Source: Actinomycetota bacterium (GTDB lineage: Bacteria > Actinomycetota > Thermoleophilia > Gaiellales > Gaiellaceae). Taken from it: DNA of 35,762 bases. The stretch lies in contig SIRU01000021.1 in NCBI GenBank assembly GCA_004366385.1, positions 1 to 35,762 of the forward strand, in the 5' to 3' direction. Below are positions 30,655 to 35,762 of the stretch, one piece after another. Position 1 is the first letter of the stretch. Each line of letters begins with the position of its first letter. The notes below the pieces were generated by a model. The model was not told the origin of the DNA. It worked only from the letters and a program-made list of their open reading frames with translations, and ran no database searches. The translations under genes and the position numbers were made by a program.

Positions 30655-30689
30655 CGCGAACGCGCCCGGGGCTCCCGGGCGCGTTCGCG
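30655..30689 (-). terminator. 16-bp perfect hairpin ending the repeat-protein gene
   Basis: Bases 30655-30670 and 30674-30689 are perfect complements (16 pairs) around a three-base loop GCT. It follows the stop of the leftward repeat-protein gene by 22 bases and stands back to back with the previous terminator. Confidence 0.65.
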
Positions 30690-30711
30690 TTCGTCTCGGT
30701 GAGGAGGCGTG

Positions 30712-31248
30712 CTACGCGGCGACGGTCGCGCAGACGATCCTCACGTTGAGCCGCCAGTTCTCCAGGTACAGCGCGGGCAGCTCGTGCGCGGCGACGAACC
30801 AGGTGGACGCGGAGACCGGGTAGCTCCCGACCACGCCGACCTCCTTCGGAAGGCCGGAGACGAAGGCGCCGCCGCCGACGACCTTCTTGCCGGCCGGGCA
30901 CGCGGCCAGGACGGTCTTGAAGGCCACCGAGTTGAGGACCGACTGCGCCGTCACGATCTGGTGGCCGCTGAGGCCTGCGGGGCCCTGCGGACCGGCGGGG
31001 CCCTCGGGGCCCTGCGGGCCTTCCGGGCCGGCGGGGAACGAGCCGCCCTTGATGTCGACGGGCTTGATGGTGCCGTTCTTGATGTCGGCCGACGTGAGGG
31101 TGTTGTCCTTGATGTCGATGCCGGTGAGCGAGCCGTTCTTGACGTTCGCGCCGGTGATGAGCGCGCCGGCGACGGCCGTGCCGGTGAGCGAGAAGAGCAG
31201 TGCGAGGGTCGCGATGACGGTGGCGGGGCTGAGGGCGCGGATCTTCAT
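30712..31248 (-). CDS. Secreted I-K-N-G-S repeat protein with short collagen-like tract
   Basis: The 178-residue protein has a signal peptide (about 1-28, ending GTAVAGA), then four copies of a roughly ten-residue repeat (NVKNGSLTGI, DIKDNTLTSA, DIKNGTIKPV, DIKGGSFPAG) that can form a short beta-solenoid, a collagen-like GPEGPQGPEGPAGPQGP tract and a C-terminal beta domain with two cysteines. It shares its plan with the 4448-5191 protein. ATG behind AAGGAGGAG. Its promoter is a mirror copy of the one in front of the sigma-factor unit, making it the prime candidate target of that sigma factor. Confidence 0.82.
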   Translation of the reverse strand: MKIRALSPATVIATLALLFSLTGTAVAGALITGANVKNGSLTGIDIKDNTLTSADIKNGTIKPVDIKGGSFPAGPEGPQGPEGPAGPQGPAGLSGHQIVTAQSVLNSVAFKTVLAACPAGKKVVGGGAFVSGLPKEVGVVGSYPVSASTWFVAAHELPALYLENWRLNVRIVCATVAA

Positions 31249-31283
31249 GGTGTCTCCTCCTTGGTCGCGGTTTGCGAGATCCG

Positions 31284-31320
31284 TGCCCGTACAACCCACC
31301 CGCCGGCGATTCCTTACGCG
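31284..31320 (-). promoter_or_regulatory. ECF-type promoter of the repeat-protein gene
   Basis: Reading the minus strand: CGCGTAAGGAA (31320-31310), 12 bases, GGGTTGTACGGGCA (31297-31284). The AAGGAA -35-like and GTTGTAC -10-like words are 14 bases apart, a spacing suited to ECF sigma factors. Transcription would start about 35 bases before the ATG, leaving room for the ribosome site. Confidence 0.7.
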
Positions 31321-31385
31321 AGTCGCGAGATTCGTTGGAGATGGCCGTAGGGGCCGGGCGTACGCGGCCCGCGAAAACCACGGGC

Positions 31386-31422
31386 CGCGTAAGGAACCGT
31401 GACCCCGCGGGTTGTACGGGCA
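31386..31422 (+). promoter_or_regulatory. ECF-type promoter of the small ORF/sigma unit
   Basis: CGCGTAAGGAA (31386-31396), 12 bases, GGGTTGTACGGGCA (31409-31422) is the exact inverted copy of the promoter at 31284-31320, while the 12-base spacers differ. The start of transcription would fall near the ATG at 31422. Confidence 0.7.
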
Positions 31423-31604
31423 TGAGCACACACCACACCCAGCACAGCCACCTCGACGTCGACGAGGCCTGGATCGCCGAGTGGGCGGCCGAGGGCATCG
31501 CCGCGATCGAGCGTTACCTCGCCAAGCACGCGGCCTTCGCCGAGTACCTCGAGACGAGAGCCGTCGTACACTCGGACGATGGCGACCGTCGCCCGGACGC
31601 CTGA
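31422..31604 (+). CDS. Small His-rich ORF before the sigma gene (60 aa)
   Basis: The product MSTHHTQHSHLDVDEAWIAE continues as an amphipathic helix (EWAAEGIAAIERYLAKHAAFAEYLE) and a charged end. Five of its first ten or so residues are His or Thr. There is no signal or membrane segment and no known family. Its ATG coincides with the end of the ECF-type promoter, implying a leaderless start. It overlaps the sigma-factor gene by 26 bases in another frame. It could be a metal-responsive or regulatory peptide of the sigma system, which is speculation; codon use and overlap make it plausible but not certain. Confidence 0.5.
   Translation: MSTHHTQHSHLDVDEAWIAEWAAEGIAAIERYLAKHAAFAEYLETRAVVHSDDGDRRPDA
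31567..31572 (+). promoter_or_regulatory. Internal -10 box TACACT of the sigma-factor gene
   Basis: TACACT, six bases, then the ATG at 31579, inside the small upstream ORF. This gives the sigma gene a second, housekeeping-type leaderless start besides the ECF-type promoter. Confidence 0.5.
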
Positions 31605-33534
31605 CGCAGAGCTCCTCACCCGGCTCCGCGAGCGAGACCGCGCCGCCTGGGAGGAGCTCTACGCCGCGTACCAGCCGCGGCTGCGCGGCTTCGCCTTCCG
31701 GCTGGCCGGGAACGTGCACGACGCGGACGACCTCGTGCAGGAGACCTTCGTCCGCGCCGTGCCGCGCCTCGACAAGCTCGACCCCGAGACCGCGGACGTC
31801 GGCGCCTACCTGTTCACGACCATGCGGAACCTGTACTTCAAGCAGGTCGAGCGCGAGAAGCGCGCGCAGCCGGTCGCGGAGGTGCCCGAGCCGTCACTCC
31901 CCGCGCCGATCGAGGACGACCCCGTCCGCTCCACGCTGCTGCAGGGCCAGCAGGAGGAGGTCCGCGCCGCGAACGCGCGCCTCCAGCCGCGGCAGCGGCT
32001 CGTGCTCGCGCTCCGGGAGCTGGAGGAGCGCTCGTACGCGGAGATCGGCGAGCTCGTCGGGATGAAGGCGAACGCGGTCGCGCAGCTCATCTTCCGCGCC
32101 CGCGAGAGCCTGCGCGCCGAACTGCGGCTCGTGCAGGTCGACCCCGACCGGCTGCCGGGCGCCTGCCGCGCCTACCTGCCGCTGCTCGCCGCGCACCTCG
32201 ACGGCCAGCTGAAGGGCGCGAAGCGGGACGAGACCCTCGCCCACCTCGAGGGCTGCGAGCGCTGCCAGGCGTCGCTCGAGGACATGCGTGAGGCGTCGCG
32301 CCGCTACCGGATCCTGCTGCCGCCGATCGCCGCCGACGAGAGCCGGGCCGCGATCGACGAGCGGTTGACGAGCGCCGGCTACTGGAACACGGGCTGGCGG
32401 CGGCTGGTCGCGCGCAGCCCCGCGAAGATCGCCGCGCTCACCGTCGTCGTGCTCCTCGTCGGGAGCATGGGCACCGGGCTCGGCGTGGCGCTCTCCGGCG
32501 GGCCGAGGCCCACGTCGGCGCCCCTGTTGAAGCCGCCGGCGGTCGAGCCGACGACCGAGCAGCCCGCCACCGGGACGACGCAGCCCACGGGAACCACCGA
32601 GCCCGCGGCGACCACGACGGCCACGCCGCCGGCGACCGAGACGACGCAGCCCACGGAGACCACGGCACCGGCCAAGACCGTGACCGAGCCGGCGGCCACC
32701 GAGCAGGAGACCGAGCAGGAGCCGGAGCCGGCCACGACCGAGCCGCCCGCCGACACCACCGCCCCCGTCGTCCGCATCACGAAGGGGCCGCCGCCGAAGA
32801 CGACGTCGGCCACCGCGCGGATCGCCTTCGCGGCCGACGACGAGGACGTCACCTTCGCCTGCACGCTGGATCAGGGCGAGCCCGTGCCGTGCGCGAGCCC
32901 CGTCTCGCTCGCCGGGCTCACGGCGGGCGCGCACACGTTCTCGGTGCGCGCGACCGACGAGGCCGGGAACGTGAGCAAGCCCGCGTCGGTCTCCTGGACC
33001 TACACGCCGCCCGACACCACCCCGCCCGTCGTCACCATCGACTCCGCGCCCCCGATCGCCGGGCCCCGCTCGGACGCGACCTTCGCGTTCTCGGCCAACG
33101 AGCCGGCGACGTTCGCGTGCTCGCTCGACCGCGCCGCGTTCGCCCCCTGTACGAGCCCGGTGACGTTCCAGCGCCTGCCCGCCGGGACGCACGTCTTCTC
33201 CGTGCGCGCGACCGACCCGGCCGGGAACACGGGCACCGCGAGCCACACGTGGACGATCGGGGCCCCGCTTCCCGACCTCGTCATCACCGCGTTCTCGCGC
33301 TTCAGCATCACGATCGCGAACCAGGGCGGCGCGATCGCCGGCCCGTCGGTGCTGACGATCACCAACGTGGGCACGTTCAAGGTGCCGAGCATCGCGCCGG
33401 GCGCGACCGTTACGTTCTCCTGGAGGACGTGCCAGGAGGCCGTCTACACCGCCGTGGTGGACGCGACCCAGGCCGTCGCCGAGTCGAACGAGAAGAACAA
33501 CGCCGCCACCCTCAAGAACACCTGTACGCGATAG
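31579..33534 (+). CDS. ECF sigma factor fused to anti-sigma-like, membrane and Ig/CARDB domains
   Basis: One 651-residue chain carries sigma region 2 (about 12-95, with NVHDADDLVQETFVRA), sigma region 4 (about 134-183, RQRLVLALRELEERSYAEIG), a zinc-finger anti-sigma-like segment (Cys196, then His222-x3-Cys226-x2-Cys229), a membrane helix (about 283-307), a Thr/Pro/Glu linker (310-393), two Ig-like domains (about 394-478 and 479-562, each with a cysteine pair) and a CARDB-like domain (about 563-650). This is the plan of the C-terminally extended, membrane-held ECF groups of actinobacteria (ECF52/53-like), but with Ig/CARDB outside. An outside signal could release the sigma part. ATG behind TACACT; no Shine-Dalgarno. 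Confidence 0.9.
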   Translation: MATVARTPDAELLTRLRERDRAAWEELYAAYQPRLRGFAFRLAGNVHDADDLVQETFVRAVPRLDKLDPETADVGAYLFTTMRNLYFKQVEREKRAQPVAEVPEPSLPAPIEDDPVRSTLLQGQQEEVRAANARLQPRQRLVLALRELEERSYAEIGELVGMKANAVAQLIFRARESLRAELRLVQVDPDRLPGACRAYLPLLAAHLDGQLKGAKRDETLAHLEGCERCQASLEDMREASRRYRILLPPIAADESRAAIDERLTSAGYWNTGWRRLVARSPAKIAALTVVVLLVGSMGTGLGVALSGGPRPTSAPLLKPPAVEPTTEQPATGTTQPTGTTEPAATTTATPPATETTQPTETTAPAKTVTEPAATEQETEQEPEPATTEPPADTTAPVVRITKGPPPKTTSATARIAFAADDEDVTFACTLDQGEPVPCASPVSLAGLTAGAHTFSVRATDEAGNVSKPASVSWTYTPPDTTPPVVTIDSAPPIAGPRSDATFAFSANEPATFACSLDRAAFAPCTSPVTFQRLPAGTHVFSVRATDPAGNTGTASHTWTIGAPLPDLVITAFSRFSITIANQGGAIAGPSVLTITNVGTFKVPSIAPGATVTFSWRTCQEAVYTAVVDATQAVAESNEKNNAATLKNTCTR

Positions 33535-33558
33535 TGCGCAAGAGCACAGGACCTGAAG

Positions 33559-33586
33559 GCGACCGGCTTCGCGCGGCCGCGGTCGC
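33559..33586. terminator. Hairpin between convergent sigma-factor and PEP-mutase-family genes
   Basis: GCGACCG (33559-33565) pairs with CGGTCGC (33580-33586); the loop is itself GC-rich. It lies 25 bases after the sigma-fusion stop and 10 before the end of the converging gene. Confidence 0.5.
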
Positions 33587-33595
33587 TCCGCAAAG

Positions 33596-34405
33596 CTAGC
33601 CGTCGAGCGCAGAGCGCAGGTCCGCGCTCGAGATCCCCGACTCCGCGTAGCGCGACGTGCCCTCCTCGAGCAGCTCGCGCGCGCCGCGCACGAGCGCGCC
33701 GTACGCGGCCGAGGCGAGCAGGCTCCCGGTGGAGACGCGGCGCACCCCGGCGGACTCGAGCTCGGCGAGCGACGGCCCGGCCGGGAGCGCGAGCACGTTC
33801 ACCGGCACGCCGACCGCCTCGACCACCGCCCGGATCTGCCCGAGGTCCGTGAGCCCGGGCGCGTACACGCAGTCGGCGCCCGCATCCCGGTACGCGACGA
33901 GACGCGAGATCGTGTCGTCGAGGTCGTCGACGCCGCGGATGTGGTTCTCGCAGCGGCCGGTGAGGACGAGCGGGTCGGCGGGCGCGTGCGCGGCCTCGGC
34001 CGCCTCAGCCACCCGCTCGGCCGCGAGCGAGACGTCGTCCACGCGCCCGGTCGCCGGGTCGTAGTCCTCGATGGAGCACCCGGCCGCGCCCGCCTCGGCC
34101 AGCAGCCGCACCGTCTCGGCGACGCCGCCCGGGTCGTCCGGGTAGCAGCGCTCGCTGTCGACGTTCAGCGGGAGCGAGGTCGCCGCCGCCAGCTCGCGCA
34201 CGTGCGCGACGAGCTCGTCCCGCGTCACCTGCTGGTCGAGCTTGCCGAGCGCCCACGCGAAACCCGCGCTCGTCGTCGCCAGTGCCTCGAACCCGGCGGC
34301 GGCCAGGAGCCGAGCCGACCCGATGTCCCACGGGTTCGGCATGGCGAAGAGCCGCTCACGCGCGTGCAGCTCGCGGAAGCGCGCCCGCCTGTCGTCGCCG
34401 GCCAC
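33596..34405 (-). CDS. Isocitrate lyase/PEP mutase-family protein
   Basis: The 269-residue enzyme has the ICL/PEP-mutase barrel: [15 protein letters not shown] at the start, [12 protein letters not shown], metal-binding NVDSERCY (Asp83, Glu85), GCSIEDYD (Glu113) and GRCENHIRG (Arg151). Such stand-alone members include oxaloacetate decarboxylases, 2-methylisocitrate lyases and carboxy-PEP mutases; the cysteine loop KKCG of true lyases is absent, so I favour a decarboxylase- or mutase-like activity. GTG start six bases behind TAGAAC. It is divergent from the glycan genes. Confidence 0.87.
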   Translation of the reverse strand: MAGDDRRARFRELHARERLFAMPNPWDIGSARLLAAAGFEALATTSAGFAWALGKLDQQVTRDELVAHVRELAAATSLPLNVDSERCYPDDPGGVAETVRLLAEAGAAGCSIEDYDPATGRVDDVSLAAERVAEAAEAAHAPADPLVLTGRCENHIRGVDDLDDTISRLVAYRDAGADCVYAPGLTDLGQIRAVVEAVGVPVNVLALPAGPSLAELESAGVRRVSTGSLLASAAYGALVRGARELLEEGTSRYAESGISSADLRSALDG

Positions 34406-34411
34406 GCCGGG

Positions 34412-34417
34412 GTTCTA
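34412..34417 (-). promoter_or_regulatory. -10 box TAGAAC of the PEP-mutase-family gene
   Basis: TAGAAC, six bases, then the GTG start at 34405; no ribosome site. Confidence 0.45.
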
Positions 34418-34465
34418 CCGCATCGACCGAACACCGGGGTCGCGGCGCTCGGCCGCAGCCGACGA

Positions 34466-34471
34466 TACGCT
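34466..34471 (+). promoter_or_regulatory. -10 box TACGCT of the glycosyltransferase gene
   Basis: TACGCT followed by six bases leads to an ATC codon at 34478, exactly where the start codon stands in the other leaderless genes. Confidence 0.5.
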
Positions 34472-34477
34472 CGTCAC

Positions 34478-35473
34478 ATCGCGGCCCCCTTCGGAACAGT
34501 CGTCGTCTGCACGCGCGACCGGCTCGCGCTGCTGCCCGGCTGCCTGGACGCGCTCGAGCGGCAGGAGGCCGGCCCCGGCCGCTTCGAGGTCCTCGTGATC
34601 GACAACGGCTCGACGGACGGGACCGCCGAATGGCTCGCCGCCTGGGCGGCGGAGGAGCCCGCGCGCCGCCGCGTCGCCGCCGAGCCGGAGGCGGGGATCT
34701 CGCGCGCGCGCAACCTGGCCGCGGAGCTCGCGCGCGGCGAGATCCTGCTCTTCGTCGACGACGACGCCGTCCCCGACGAGCGCTGGGTCGAGGCGCACCT
34801 CGCGCGCTACGCCGACCCGCGGGTGGGAGAGGTGGGCGGCCCGGTCCGGCTCGCGTGGCCCGACGGGCGGCCGTCCTGGCTCGGCCCGGAGCTGGAGCCG
34901 TGGTTCAGCGGGATCGACCTCGGCCCGGAGCGGCGCGAGATGCCGCCGCCGCTCCATCCCTTCGGCGCGAACATGTCCATGCGCCGCGCCGAGCTGCTCG
35001 CCGCCGGCGGCTTCGCGCTCGAGCTCGGGCGCAAGGGCAGAAGCCTCGTCTCGTGCGAGGAGTTCGAGCTCGCCGGGCGGCTCTGGCGGCGAGGCGTGCG
35101 CGTCGTGTGGGAGCCGTCCGCGGTCGTGGCGCACCGGATCAGGGCCGACCGGCTCAGCCGCCGCTGGATCCTGCGGCGAGGCTGGGCGCAGGGCAGGAGC
35201 ACGGCGCGCATGGATCGCCGCGCCGGCCTCCCCGCCGGAGCCACGGCAGCCGCGTGGACGGAGGCGCGCGCGGCGGCCGGCGACCTGCCCGCGCTCGCGG
35301 GCGCGCTCCGCCGCGGCTCGAGCAGCCGGCGCCTGCACGAGATCGCCCTCCGCCTCTGGCGCCTCGCCGCCGCGGTCGAGCACCTCACGCTGGCCGTGAA
35401 GAGACACCCGCGCGGTGCGATCCCGGCCGGCGAGCCCGCCTCCGCCGAGCAGCCCCACCGAACCGCCGCCTGA
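34478..35473 (+). CDS. Family 2 glycosyltransferase, apparent ATC start
   Basis: The 331-residue GT-A enzyme begins its first strand at once ([10 protein letters not shown]) and shows [10 protein letters not shown], the DXD-type [12 protein letters not shown] (about 90-101), [16 protein letters not shown] and [13 protein letters not shown]. It should transfer a sugar from an NDP-sugar to a glycan or lipid acceptor at the cytosolic face of the membrane. No ATG, GTG, TTG or CTG lies in frame between about 34406 and the first strand; ATC at 34478 fits the promoter spacing. The next gene starts two bases after its stop. A wrong base in the assembly is the alternative. Confidence 0.85.
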   Translation: MAAPFGTVVVCTRDRLALLPGCLDALERQEAGPGRFEVLVIDNGSTDGTAEWLAAWAAEEPARRRVAAEPEAGISRARNLAAELARGEILLFVDDDAVPDERWVEAHLARYADPRVGEVGGPVRLAWPDGRPSWLGPELEPWFSGIDLGPERREMPPPLHPFGANMSMRRAELLAAGGFALELGRKGRSLVSCEEFELAGRLWRRGVRVVWEPSAVVAHRIRADRLSRRWILRRGWAQGRSTARMDRRAGLPAGATAAAWTEARAAAGDLPALAGALRRGSSSRRLHEIALRLWRLAAAVEHLTLAVKRHPRGAIPAGEPASAEQPHRTAA

Positions 35474-35475
35474 GC

Positions 35476-35762
35476 GTGCCCCCGCAGCTCGTCGCGTTCT
35501 ACCTCCCGCAGTTCCACCCGATCCCGGAGAACGACGCGTGGTGGGGCGACGGCTTCACGGACTGGGTGAACGTGAGGAAGGCCCGCCCGCTCTTCCGCGG
35601 GCATGAGCAGCCGCACGTCCCCGGCGAGCTCGGCTGGTACGACCTCCGCGACGCGACCGTCCGCGAGCGGCAGGCCGAGCTCGCCCGCGAGCACGGGATC
35701 GCGGCGTTCTGTTACTACCACTACTGGTTCGAGGGCAGGCGCCTGCTGCACGAGCCGCTCGA
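35476..35762 (+). CDS. WbsX/GH99-like glycan protein, cut by the window end
   Basis: The first 95 codons read [20 protein letters not shown], then [30 protein letters not shown] and [16 protein letters not shown]. These are the hallmarks of the glycoside hydrolase 99-like WbsX family found in polysaccharide biosynthesis clusters, where it is often fused to or next to glycosyltransferases. GTG start two bases after the GT2 stop, so the genes are one operon. The rest lies outside the window. Confidence 0.85.
   Translation, partial: MPPQLVAFYLPQFHPIPENDAWWGDGFTDWVNVRKARPLFRGHEQPHVPGELGWYDLRDATVRERQAELAREHGIAAFCYYHYWFEGRRLLHEPL

Noticed and set aside
1-35762. CRISPR array or insertion sequence
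   Set aside because: No regularly spaced identical repeats and no transposase or integrase frame were found; repeats present are short operator words or low-complexity coding repeats.

Overview
The window is GC-rich, densely coded chromosomal DNA of an actinobacterium. Several traits suggest the Thermoleophilia (Gaiellales/Solirubrobacterales-like) branch: two short secreted proteins with collagen-like Gly-Pro tracts or I-K-N-G-S/T repeats, many LuxR/AAA-type regulator pieces, a tyrosine-free stretch of catabolic genes, and starts that sit at a fixed distance behind a TAnnnT -10 box (leaderless mRNAs). The taxon is an inference; no rRNA or marker gene is present.

Layout. 1-1.7 kb is a scar: a small conserved gene, about 600 bp without a gene holding the 3' half of a tRNA-Thr(GGT), then an N-terminal MalT/LuxR fragment butted against the C-terminal half of a flippase-like membrane protein. 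1.8-8.9 kb holds single genes: HdeD-like membrane protein, patatin lipase, DUF1801-type protein, an epimerase fragment, a collagen-like secreted protein, a homocysteine methyltransferase fused to a second methyltransferase, a MepA-like endopeptidase and a RibD-C/DHFR-like reductase. 8.9-17.1 kb is a divergent pair of units: a leftward operon (three very small proteins, MMPL transporter, S33 hydrolase with a membrane tail) facing a 974-residue AAA-LuxR regulator, with a repeat-rich 106-bp promoter region between. 17.1-17.3 kb is gene debris. 17.3-22.1 kb has a cupredoxin, an AlkZ-like glycosylase, a beta-propeller/coiled-coil protein, a PhnB-like protein, a decapitated TMEM175-like gene and a GST. 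22.1-24.8 kb is a coupled operon: citryl-CoA lyase-like protein, PaaK-like ligase, VOC protein. An MFS transporter and a MetE-core methyltransferase follow.

27.2-30.6 kb is a two-component locus: histidine kinase and OmpR-type regulator (ATGA overlap), a lone receiver resembling that regulator, and a divergent acidic Gly/Asp-rich secreted protein. All three promoters carry 5-bp direct repeats at exactly 11-bp spacing, so they look like one regulon.

30.7-33.5 kb is the most striking part: an ECF sigma factor fused to a zinc-finger anti-sigma-like segment, a membrane helix, a Thr/Pro linker, two Ig-like domains and a CARDB-like domain. It follows a 60-residue ORF and faces a secreted repeat protein; the two divergent promoters are near-perfect mirror copies (AAGGAA-N14-GTTGTAC). 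This looks like a self-contained, membrane-tethered sigma module with its own target. The window ends in a PEP-mutase-family enzyme and the start of a glycan cluster (GT2, WbsX/GH99-like), where the GT2 gene appears to begin with an ATC codon.
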